Below, in pieces: positions 1 to 5,519 of a stretch of DNA of 5,519 nucleotides. The stretch covers positions 1 through 5,519 of the forward strand of contig JAFRZS010000295.1 of the NCBI GenBank assembly GCA_017442445.1, given 5' to 3'. The translations under genes were made by a program, and so were the position numbers. Each line of letters begins with the position of its first letter. Positions within the stretch are counted from its first letter, which is position 1. Below the pieces are notes generated by a model. It saw only the letters and a program-made list of their open reading frames with translations, was not told the origin of the DNA and searched no databases. Source of the stretch: Clostridia bacterium. Lineage in GTDB: Bacteria > Bacillota > Clostridia > Oscillospirales > Acutalibacteraceae.

Positions 1-110
1 ATTTTCAATCAAAGCAGTTTGTCCAACTTTTAAAAGCATATAAGATTTCTGATCTTCTACAATAAAATTCTTTAATATCTCTTTATCTTGATCAATAATT
101 TTATACGTAT
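1..110 (-). other. Possible minus-strand gene fragment at the window edge
   Basis: This stretch is about 23% G+C by my count, clearly lower than the flanking genes. All three forward frames are interrupted by stops and none resembles the EngB sequence that should precede the next gene. The minus strand is open from about 168 down to base 1. Its last 36 codons read like real protein: they begin TYKIIDQDKE and end KSYMLLKVGQTALIEN. The ending vaguely resembles the early strands of metallo-beta-lactamase-fold proteins (hydrophobic strand, G, then 'aLI-'), but 36 residues are far too few to assign a family. There is no in-frame ATG on that strand; a TTG at 121-123 is the only nearby alternative start and has no convincing ribosome binding site. 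I infer a fragment of an unrelated gene joined here, naturally or by assembly. Confidence 0.35.
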
Positions 111-122
111 GATGATCATTCA

Positions 123-335
123 ATGATTGAGTTTTTGGAGCACAACAATATTCCGTATATCGTAGTACTTACAAAGAGCGATAAACTCAACAAAACCGAA
201 CGGACAAATCGTATGACGGAAATCGTTGAGGAGTTATCGGAATATAAAAATGCCGCTTTTATACCTTGTTCTTCTAAAAACGGAGAGGGTATAGAGGAGC
301 TTAAAAAGGTAATTGAAGAACACGCGGCAAAGTGA
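123..335 (+). CDS. engB: Ribosome biogenesis GTPase EngB/YsxC/YihA, C-terminal fragment
   Basis: EngB is a cytoplasmic GTPase needed for late assembly of the large ribosomal subunit. The fragment shows the G4 specificity motif TKSD at residues 17-20 in the setting IPYIVVLTKSDKL, and the G5-type motif SSKNGEG at residues 50-56, followed by the usual C-terminal helix (GIEELKKVIEE). Family members are about 195-200 residues; only 70 are here, so the P-loop (G1), G2 and the DxPG G3 motif are missing. Homology seems to extend upstream of the ATG at 123: the in-frame codons at 111-122 give DDHS, which fits the family's 'DD-xM-x-[WF]L' helix. The frame closes at a TAA at 96-98, with unrelated sequence before it. 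The ATG is therefore probably an internal Met and not the true start. The stop (333-335) overlaps the lysA ribosome binding site. Recognition as the EngB C-terminus is fairly sure; whether it is a pseudogene or a chimeric join is open. Confidence 0.75.
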   Translation: MIEFLEHNNIPYIVVLTKSDKLNKTERTNRMTEIVEELSEYKNAAFIPCSSKNGEGIEELKKVIEEHAAK

Positions 336-337
336 GG
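334..337 (+). promoter_or_regulatory. lysA ribosome binding site overlapping the engB stop
   Basis: GAGG lies 6 bases before the ATG at 344 and overlaps the TGA stop of the upstream gene (333-335). This supports the chosen lysA start and suggests that translation of the two genes is coupled. Confidence 0.6.
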
Positions 338-343
338 TAAAAT

Positions 344-1639
344 ATGTTTGTATCAGATTGTTTGAATGTCAATGAGAAGGGACACCTTACCATAGGCGGC
401 TGTGACACCGTAGAATTGGCTAAGCGTGGCACCCCGATAATTGTATATGATGAAAATGAAATAAGAAAGAACTGCAGAGCTTTTGTTAAGTCGATTGAAG
501 AAAATTATGACGGCAAGGGCAGAGTTATTTATGCAAGTAAATCATTCTCATGTCTTGAAATGGTAAGAATCTGCAATCAGGAGAATATGGGACTTGATGT
601 AGTATCAGGCGGTGAAATTTATACAGCTTTAAAAGCGGGATTTCCTGCAGAACGCATATATTTCCACGGAAATAACAAAAGCTATGAAGAATTGAGCGAA
701 GCTCTGAATGCAGGTGTCGGCAGAATTATGGTTGATAATCTCACAGAGCTTGAAACAATATCAGAACTTGCAAAAGAGAAGAATGTTAAAGCGAATATCA
801 TTCTCAGAATAAAGCCCGGCATAGATGCTCATACACATGACTTTGTAAAGACAGGTCAGATTGATTCAAAATTCGGACTTGCTCTTGAAACAGGCGAAGC
901 TATGGAAGCTGTTAAACATATACTGACGGTCGATAATATCGAGCTTTGCGGTGTTCATTGTCATATTGGTTCACAGATTTTTGATATTGAGCCTTTTGAA
1001 CATGCGGCAGAGGTAATGGTTAAGTTTATTGCAGACATAAAATCCGAAACAGGCTATGAGATCAAGGAACTTGACTTAGGCGGCGGTTTCGGCATCAAAT
1101 ACAAAGAGAGTGATAAACCGAACCCGTACGATTCTTACATGAAAGCGGCATCGAAAGTGGTAAAAGCAGAATGTAAGAAATACGGACTTGAAGTGCCGTT
1201 TATCATAATTGAACCGGGTCGCTCAATTGCGGGTGCAACAGCCGTAACACTTTATACTGTCGGCAGTGTTAAGGAAATTCCGGGTATCAGAACATATGTT
1301 GCTATTGACGGCGGTATGTCAGATAATCCGAGATATATTCTTTATCAGGCAGACTACGAGGTTGTTTGTGCTAACAAGGCATCAGAGGAAAGAACAAAGA
1401 AAGTTACCGTTGCCGGTAAATGCTGTGAAAGCGGTGATCTGATTCAGGAAGACACAATGCTTCAGGAGGTTGAAGCGGGTGATATAGTTGCCGTACTTTC
1501 AACAGGTGCATATAACTATTCAATGGCTTCAAATTATAATAAGCTTCGCAAACCTGAGGTTCTCATGGTGAAAGACGGTGTCGCAAGAACGATAATTAAG
1601 AGAGAAACTTACGAAGACCTCATCAAAAATGAAATTTAA
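344..1639 (+). CDS. lysA: Diaminopimelate decarboxylase
   Basis: This cytoplasmic PLP enzyme decarboxylates meso-diaminopimelate to L-lysine and CO2, the last step of lysine synthesis. The 431-residue product is full length for the family (usually about 415-430). It is a fold-type III (alanine-racemase-like) decarboxylase: an N-terminal TIM barrel, then a beta-rich C-terminal domain. Visible motifs are the PLP lysine K66 in VIYASK, the KFGL segment at 176-179, HIGSQ at 207-211, the phosphate-binding glycine run GGGFG at 246-250, EPGRS at 290-294 with substrate-binding R293, SDNPR with R330 and Y334 nearby, the CESGD box at 361-365 whose C361 and E362 act across the dimer, and GAYNYSMASNYN at 388-399 with Y390 near PLP. 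The D-H-S-A spacing and the HIGSQ and CESGD boxes favour LysA over arginine or ornithine decarboxylases. The start has a GAGG site 6 bases upstream and lies 8 bases after the engB stop, so it is probably in an operon with it. No lysine riboswitch can precede it here, since the upstream sequence is coding. All key residues are present. Confidence 0.96.
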   Translation: MFVSDCLNVNEKGHLTIGGCDTVELAKRGTPIIVYDENEIRKNCRAFVKSIEENYDGKGRVIYASKSFSCLEMVRICNQENMGLDVVSGGEIYTALKAGFPAERIYFHGNNKSYEELSEALNAGVGRIMVDNLTELETISELAKEKNVKANIILRIKPGIDAHTHDFVKTGQIDSKFGLALETGEAMEAVKHILTVDNIELCGVHCHIGSQIFDIEPFEHAAEVMVKFIADIKSETGYEIKELDLGGGFGIKYKESDKPNPYDSYMKAASKVVKAECKKYGLEVPFIIIEPGRSIAGATAVTLYTVGSVKEIPGIRTYVAIDGGMSDNPRYILYQADYEVVCANKASEERTKKVTVAGKCCESGDLIQEDTMLQEVEAGDIVAVLSTGAYNYSMASNYNKLRKPEVLMVKDGVARTIIKRETYEDLIKNEI

Positions 1640-1651
1640 TAACAAATTCAG

Positions 1652-1690
1652 TACCCACAGATTTATTTTTATATCTGTGGGTATTATTAT
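1652..1690 (+). terminator. Rho-independent-type terminator after lysA
   Basis: A perfect 11-bp inverted repeat (TACCCACAGAT at 1652-1662, ATCTGTGGGTA at 1673-1683) closes a 10-base AT loop, starting 12 bases after the lysA stop. The 3' side runs into TTATTATT, a weak interrupted U-tract. The stem is well formed, so termination of the engB-lysA unit is likely, though the poor U-tract could make it leaky. Confidence 0.8.
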
Positions 1691-1775
1691 TGACGGATTA
1701 TTTTGTATAAGAAATAAAAAAAGTGAATCTTTGTTTGGTTAAAATGACAAAACAGAAAAATAATTATAAATTTTG

Positions 1776-1804
1776 TTTACTTTTTCCTAAAAAAATGATA
1801 ACAT
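1776..1804 (+). promoter_or_regulatory. Candidate sigma-A promoter for the large surface-protein gene
   Basis: TTTACT (1776-1781, 4 of 6 to TTGACA) is followed after 17 bases by TAACAT (1799-1804, 4 of 6 to TATAAT). A TGA directly before the latter supplies an extended -10 (TGN). It lies between the lysA terminator and the next gene and would start transcription near 1811, giving a leader of about 70 bases. The region is so AT-rich that chance matches are possible. An alternative pairing, TTGTTT (1773-1778) with GATAAC (1797-1802), overlaps it. Confidence 0.4.
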
Positions 1805-1866
1805 AGTATTCGTGGTATGGCATAAACATACACCTCGGAATTGTTAAAAAATAACTTCAAATAAAA

Positions 1867-1871
1867 AGGAG
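1867..1871 (+). promoter_or_regulatory. Ribosome binding site deciding the start of the large gene
   Basis: AGGAG within AAAAAGGAG lies 9 bases before the ATG at 1881. Two other ATGs crowd it. The one at 1872 is in frame (adding M-I-C) but abuts the site. The one at 1877 is 5 bases away but out of frame and closes at 1960 after 27 codons. Only 1881 combines good spacing with the long frame and a normal signal-peptide N-terminus (MLSKIL). Confidence 0.75.
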
Positions 1872-1880
1872 ATGATATGT

Positions 1881-1949
1881 ATGTTATCAAAAATCTTATC
1901 ACTTATAATTTCGGTATCAATGGTGATCACAACTTTACCGATCGGATCT
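1881..1949 (+). other. Sec signal peptide of the large protein
   Basis: Residues 1-23 show a short n-region with one lysine (K4), a hydrophobic core from I5 to about I21 and a small polar c-region (GSS). There is no clear A-x-A box, so the cleavage site, somewhere near residues 22-27, is uncertain. There is no lipobox cysteine, which argues against a lipoprotein. Confidence 0.75.
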
Positions 1950-4900
1950 TCGGTAAGTAAAATTTTTGATCTGACAAGTCAGCAAATCACAAATTCAGTT
2001 GACGGGGAAGTTGACTCGTCTGTCTTGAAAAATGAAGATATGGCTGCAACAACAAACAATAATCAGGATTTTGTTGTAGAAGAACAGGCGAATTCTGCAC
2101 AAATGGAGTTCAATGTCAGTTGTTCTGCTGTTGGAGCCAACGGCTGGACACCTGTTGTTGCATATGATGTTATAATCAGCGGTTTACACAGTGTTTCACA
2201 GACTGCTCCGCGTACATTAAAAGCTTCAGGAAGCGATGACGAAAGATGGCAGTGGACTTATACTGCGTCCACAAACGAGAACGACAGAGGTATCTTTTAC
2301 TATGATAAGAACAGTGCCAATAAACTTGGTGCAGCTTCAGGTTCAACATCACTGTCAACTGTAAAATTTGATGTTACACGAAACAAAAGTGGCGCCGCTT
2401 ACGGTTATGAGATATATAGCGAATTCAGTTTTAAGGCTGACAACAGTCAATACATTGTATCGCCGTTAAAATATGATTTTATTACAGGCTTGTCTTCACA
2501 CATTTTCACACCTGTACCTACAAGTCTCAGTCCTGATGGCCAACCGACTGATGCTGTTACTTATACAGCAACCGGTTTTTCAGCAGCAGGATGGTCTCCT
2601 AATGAATTTGTAGCATTATGGTATAATTTCAAATTTAAAATTGATTATATATGGGTTGATTCTACACAGCTTTGGAATCTTTTTAACAGTGAAGCTAACA
2701 CGATAAAGAGATTGAACTATGCATCATATTACAGCGCAAGTGACTCGGCAGCATGGAATAATTATCTGAACGCATATAATAATGCGGAGACAGTGCTTAA
2801 AGGCGGCGTAGAACAGTCTGTTATAAACGATGCATATAAACAGCTTTCAGATGCAGTTTTAGGACTTAAGGGCAGAATAATTTACGATAAAAACGGTGGC
2901 AGCGGAACGGTTAATACACCACAGGTCTTTAATCTTTACACAGATGTTTCTGCGAGTTCTGCATCAAATTCTGATCCTGTTTACACTCAGGCAGTAATAA
3001 GCCTTGCATCATATTCAGAGCTTACAAGATCCGGCTATAAGTGTTTCGGTTGGGTAAATGAACCTACTGCTACAACAGAACAGTTCCCGGGTAACAGTCT
3101 TACTGTATCGGAAACAATGGCTGTATCTGAAATTACTTTATATGCAGGTTGGAATCCCGCAATATATACAGTTAAGTATAATACAAATCCGCCCGCAGGA
3201 AAGACATCAACGGGCAGTATTCCGAATCAGACTTGTGCATACGGCACTACATATAACACAAGTGTAAATACATTTGTCGTAAGCGGGTATAAATTTAAAA
3301 GCTGGAATACCAATCCTGCAGGAACAGGAACAGATTATCCGGCAGGAGCAGCATTCAAAAATCTGTCAACAACAGATGGTGCAACAGTTACTCTTTATGC
3401 AATATGGGCAGCAGATACAGTGGATGTCTATTTCCATAGAAATCCTACACAGGATGGTTCTAAAATTACAATCACAAGCGGATTTAAGGATTCCACACAT
3501 CTGGATCTGGCAATCGGCTCAACAGTGGATCTCACAAAAGAACCCTACAAAATGATTGCAGTAGGTTATAATCATATCGGTTGGTCACCTAATGCAAGTT
3601 CAACAACAGCAACATTTACAACGAGCTATACCGTTCCGAATTCTGCACAGACGCTTTATGCGGTATGGCAGAAAAAAACAATCAATGTTCTGTATTCAAC
3701 AAACGGAGGCATCCTGGGTTCAGAGGGCTTTACATCAAGCAATGCAACCGTTCAGTATAACGGTACGGTAGATCTTCCGAACGAAGATCAGATTTCAAGA
3801 GCGGGTTATAAACTTACCGGTTGGAGAGCAAGTAAAGCAGATGCGTCAGGCACAACATTCTTCTCACCGGGAGCAAATTACACGGTACCGGACGCAACGG
3901 GTACAATAACATTCACAGCTGAATGGGCAACGAGAAGTACAACTTACACACTTCACCACAACAATGTTGCCGGCTCAGACAAAACAACAACATTCAGCGG
4001 ACAATACGGCGCAACACTTAACGCATCAGACTTTGTAACACCGACAGCGATGCCGGGTTATACATTCACAGGTTGGTTTGTTGCAGATGGCAACGGATAC
4101 AAAAAATACACAAATCCGACAACATTCCCTGCAGACGATGTACAACTCTATGCAGGTTGGTCAATGGATGCGCTGAGCGCGGAAATTCAGAGATTCCCGA
4201 CAGATATTGATGAACAGGCAATATTTTTCTCAACAGGCGAACTGATGGATTATTATCAGGAACCCGGCAAGACAAATGCTAAAAATGAATTAGCAGAAGC
4301 AATTGCTGTTTATAATGCAGATGACGGTATTCTCTATAACTATACAAAAATTGCAGAAGCTGATGCGGCAACCGCAGAGCTCAGAACAGCAATAGATGCT
4401 TTGATAGAAACACCTGCTGACTACACTTTGGTAAATGAATACAGAACCTACTACTATGAAATGACATTGAATGATCCTGTTGATGAATATAATGATACTC
4501 ATAGATTTATTTATGAGGGCGTAGAATATGATGTAACAAAGGGAATTTTTACACAAAGCTCATTCAAAGATTTTGAATCGGCAGTTCAGGCAGTGGTTGA
4601 AGGCAGAGGTATCAAGAATCAGGCGGAAGTCACAGGATATGCGATTGCATTGATAGATGCATATAATGCGCTTATGCCGTTAGAAGCAGATTACACACAG
4701 TATAACTGGTATCTTAACGAAGCACTTGCACTTAATACAATCATCGGCACAGAAGCAACCAGTACAGATGAATTTTTATCTGACACATGGGGACTTCTTT
4801 GGTACGAAGAAGGTTCATGGTATGCATTTTTTGAAATATCAATGATTTACAGCTATGATATTCCGAAAAATCTCAGTATTCTTGAACAGGAAAGTATTGA

Positions 4901-5519
4901 TAATGCTGTAGCTGATATGAAGGCAGTATATGAAGGTATGATGCTTAATCCTGCTGATTATTCTGTTTACGATGATAACGGTTATGCTTCGCAGGCAGAA
5001 AGCGTATATAATGATGAAGCGAGATATCAGGACGAATACAGAAAGAAAATATTTGATATCTGGCAGGAAATTGATAATACAAGAGGACAGTACACTTTAA
5101 GATATGACCAGGATACTGTTGATAAGATGATAAATCAACTTGTTGGATTATTTGAAGCAGCTCAGTACAAGTCATATAATCTTATTTTCATGTTGAATGA
5201 CTCAACCGATGCTGAAGCAGGAAGAGAAACAATTGAATGCGTCGCATCAATCAAAGGTCTTGCGCCTGCAGATCCTCAGAGAGATGGATATTTATTTATC
5301 GGCTGGTACACAACAGCAGAAGATACTGCAGATGAAATAGGTGAAAAGATAGATTTCGCAAAAGATATTGAAATGGGAACATCAGACAGAGTTCTCTATA
5401 CGCGTTGGGAAAAAAGAGAAACGCTTTACACTCTTGATGTTTCTGCAGCAGACTCCAATATATATGTAAAGCTTGATAAAAATTCGGAATCGTCAGAAGG
5501 TAACAGATACATAAATGAA
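1881..5519 (+). CDS. Giant secreted repeat protein (InlB B-repeats plus FIVAR-like repeats), 3' end missing
   Basis: The frame is open for 1213 codons to the window edge with no stop, so the true protein is longer. Residues 1-23 form a Sec signal peptide (K4, then a hydrophobic core ILSLIISVSMVI). Residues 24-74 are a polar, Asn/Gln/Asp-rich linker. Residues 75-255 look beta-rich and match no family I recognise. Residues 262-329 are a FIVAR-like helical domain. Residues 332-760 hold five InlB/Flg_new-type B-repeats, each ending in a 'GY-x-F-x-GW ... LYA-x-W' pattern. Residues 785-1096 are helical repeats with a near 90-residue period marked by ADY. Residues 1098-1176 are a sixth B-repeat, and from about 1180 another segment begins (TLYTLDVSAADSNIYVKLD). 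B-repeats and FIVAR domains occur in exported adhesins and wall-bound or extracellular proteins of Firmicutes; the role here is inferred as surface adhesion or scaffolding. Only four cysteines (C81, C388, C452, C1120) lie after the signal peptide. No catalytic motif is visible. Any sortase signal, wall-binding domain, dockerin or enzyme would be in the missing C-terminus. It is probably transcribed alone from its own promoter after the lysA terminator. Confidence 0.9.
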   Translation, partial: MLSKILSLIISVSMVITTLPIGSSVSKIFDLTSQQITNSVDGEVDSSVLKNEDMAATTNNNQDFVVEEQANSAQMEFNVSCSAVGANGWTPVVAYDVIISGLHSVSQTAPRTLKASGSDDERWQWTYTASTNENDRGIFYYDKNSANKLGAASGSTSLSTVKFDVTRNKSGAAYGYEIYSEFSFKADNSQYIVSPLKYDFITGLSSHIFTPVPTSLSPDGQPTDAVTYTATGFSAAGWSPNEFVALWYNFKFKIDYIWVDSTQLWNLFNSEANTIKRLNYASYYSASDSAAWNNYLNAYNNAETVLKGGVEQSVINDAYKQLSDAVLGLKGRIIYDKNGGSGTVNTPQVFNLYTDVSASSASNSDPVYTQAVISLASYSELTRSGYKCFGWVNEPTATTEQFPGNSLTVSETMAVSEITLYAGWNPAIYTVKYNTNPPAGKTSTGSIPNQTCAYGTTYNTSVNTFVVSGYKFKSWNTNPAGTGTDYPAGAAFKNLSTTDGATVTLYAIWAADTVDVYFHRNPTQDGSKITITSGFKDSTHLDLAIGSTVDLTKEPYKMIAVGYNHIGWSPNASSTTATFTTSYTVPNSAQTLYAVWQKKTINVLYSTNGGILGSEGFTSSNATVQYNGTVDLPNEDQISRAGYKLTGWRASKADASGTTFFSPGANYTVPDATGTITFTAEWATRSTTYTLHHNNVAGSDKTTTFSGQYGATLNASDFVTPTAMPGYTFTGWFVADGNGYKKYTNPTTFPADDVQLYAGWSMDALSAEIQRFPTDIDEQAIFFSTGELMDYYQEPGKTNAKNELAEAIAVYNADDGILYNYTKIAEADAATAELRTAIDALIETPADYTLVNEYRTYYYEMTLNDPVDEYNDTHRFIYEGVEYDVTKGIFTQSSFKDFESAVQAVVEGRGIKNQAEVTGYAIALIDAYNALMPLEADYTQYNWYLNEALALNTIIGTEATSTDEFLSDTWGLLWYEEGSWYAFFEISMIYSYDIPKNLSILEQESIDNAVADMKAVYEGMMLNPADYSVYDDNGYASQAESVYNDEARYQDEYRKKIFDIWQEIDNTRGQYTLRYDQDTVDKMINQLVGLFEAAQYKSYNLIFMLNDSTDAEAGRETIECVASIKGLAPADPQRDGYLFIGWYTTAEDTADEIGEKIDFAKDIEMGTSDRVLYTRWEKRETLYTLDVSAADSNIYVKLDKNSESSEGNRYINE
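2103..2645 (+). other. Unrecognised N-terminal domain of the large protein
   Basis: Residues 75-255 alternate hydrophobic and polar residues (for example EFNVSCSAV, VVAYDVIISGL, YGYEIYSEFSF, AVTYTATGF), which suggests a beta-sandwich or two small beta domains. The stretch is rich in Trp and Tyr (W89, W123, W125, W238, W247, W258). I do not recognise a family. It sits directly after the linker and before the FIVAR-like helices, where ligand-binding head domains often lie in Gram-positive adhesins; that role is only inference. Confidence 0.45.
2664..2867 (+). other. FIVAR-like helical domain
   Basis: Residues 262-329 follow the FIVAR (PF07554) plan: a first helix (LWNLFNSEANTIKRL), a 'YYSASDSAAWNNYLNAYNNA' second helix with the aligned Tyr, Trp and Ala, a short 'vL-x-G' turn, then 'VINDAYKQLSDAVLGL', whose A-x3-L-x2-A-x2-L spacing is typical. 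FIVAR modules are three-helix units found in cell-wall-attached proteins, some binding sugars or matrix proteins. It leads straight into the first B-repeat. Confidence 0.65.
2874..4160 (+). repeat. Five tandem InlB/Flg_new-type B-repeats
   Basis: The units at residues 332-424, 427-509, 513-596, 600-682 and 688-760 (bases 2874-3152, 3159-3407, 3417-3668, 3678-3926, 3942-4160) each start with a beta strand such as IIYDKNGG, YTVKYNTN or INVLYSTNGG. Each carries a central GY-x3-GW or close variant (GYKCFGW, GYKFKSW, GYNHIGW, GYKLTGW, GYTFTGW) and ends LYAGW, LYAIW, LYAVW, FTAEW or LYAGW. This matches the Listeria-Bacteroides repeat (PF09479), a beta-grasp-like spacer or binding module of extracellular proteins. 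The copies are diverged in sequence and differ in length (73-93 residues); this is an old repeat set, not a recent DNA duplication. Confidence 0.88.
4233..5168 (+). repeat. FIVAR-like helical repeats with a near 90-residue period
   Basis: Residues 785-1096 hold amphipathic helices in a repeating order. The motif ADY recurs at 846, 936 and 1025 (spacing 90 and 89), each time just after a helix ending in an A/L-rich turn (TAELRTAIDALIETPADY, YAIALIDAYNALMPLEADY, VADMKAVYEGMMLNPADY). In the best copy a FESAVQAVVEGRGIKNQAEV stretch sits mid-unit. This layout resembles the 'PADYxAVD...' helical repeats seen in exported Clostridia proteins and is related to FIVAR. The second and third units carry insertions rich in Trp, Tyr and acidic residues (about 965-985 and 1030-1065). 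Likely a rod-like stalk or spacer between B-repeats. Confidence 0.65.
5172..5408 (+). repeat. Sixth, isolated InlB-type B-repeat
   Basis: Residues 1098-1176 again show the start strand (YNLIFMLND), the central DGYLFIGWYT motif and a terminal VLYTRW. It is separated from the other five by the helical block and contains more acidic residues. Sequence beyond it (from about residue 1180) starts a new segment that the window cuts off. Confidence 0.75.

Larger units (their letters stand above)
1640..1880. other. Intergenic region between lysA and the large gene
   Basis: This 241-base stretch holds the lysA terminator, the candidate promoter and the ribosome binding site listed separately. The rest is AT-rich. 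The leader between about 1811 and 1866 contains only a weak inverted repeat (GTTA/TAAC with a 5-base loop, 1843-1855). I see no structured riboswitch, tRNA or further gene in it. Confidence 0.7.

Noticed and set aside
1652..1683. Hairpin considered as an attenuator or riboswitch leader for the large gene
   Set aside because: It sits 12 bases after the lysA stop and upstream of the best promoter match, with no alternative pairing partner seen. A simple terminator explains it.
2176..2358. Minus-strand open frame of 60 codons within the large gene
   Set aside because: It lies wholly opposite the long coherent frame from 1881, has low-complexity His/Tyr/Cys-rich translation, no ribosome binding site and no recognisable domain: an antisense shadow.
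3058..3267. Plus-strand open frame of 69 codons in another frame
   Set aside because: It overlaps the first and second B-repeats, whose frame gives clear family motifs. Its own translation is Leu/Gln-rich noise.
2874..4160. B-repeat array considered as a DNA-level tandem repeat or CRISPR-like array
   Set aside because: The similarity is at protein motif level only. There are no constant repeats and spacers, and the DNA of the units is well diverged.
4066..5175. Minus-strand open frames at 4066-4275, 4290-4556 and 4945-5175
   Set aside because: All are opposite well-patterned coding sequence (fifth B-repeat and helical repeats), and their translations lack any motif. They arise from codon bias of the sense frame.

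Overview
The window looks like a piece of a moderately AT-rich Clostridia genome, most likely a gut Oscillospiraceae/Ruminococcus-type bacterium. This is inferred from gene style: a lysA of Firmicutes type, AGGAG-type ribosome binding sites, and a very large secreted protein built of InlB-type B-repeats and FIVAR-like helical repeats, a pattern common in that group. No species can be named from the sequence alone. Everything recognisable is coded on the + strand.

Region 1 (1 to about 110) is very AT-rich (about 23% G+C by my count) and does not continue the gene that follows. It reads best as a fragment of a different gene on the minus strand, so this end may be an assembly chimera or a rearrangement joint. 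Region 2 (about 111-335) is the C-terminal third of the ribosome-assembly GTPase EngB/YsxC/YihA, lacking its G1-G3 motifs. Region 3 (344-1639) is a complete diaminopimelate decarboxylase gene, lysA, placed 8 bases after the engB stop with its ribosome binding site overlapping that stop, so the two were probably translated together. A perfect 11-bp hairpin at 1652-1683 ends this unit.

Region 4 (1640-1880) is the intergenic region. After the hairpin it holds a plausible extended -10 promoter (1776-1804), a leader of roughly 70 bases and a strong AGGAG site. Region 5 (1881-5519) is one open frame of 1213 codons with no stop before the window edge. It encodes the N-terminal part of a giant exported protein. 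In order it has a signal peptide, a polar linker, an unrecognised probably beta-rich domain, a FIVAR-like helical domain, five tandem InlB/Flg_new B-repeats, about 310 residues of helical repeats with a near 90-residue period, a sixth B-repeat, and the start of another segment.

The first two genes are housekeeping (ribosome biogenesis; lysine synthesis). The large gene is a separate transcription unit for a cell-surface or secreted protein, probably an adhesin or scaffold-like factor. I see no RNA gene, CRISPR array, insertion sequence or defence system. The most unusual items are the giant modular protein and the discordant left end.
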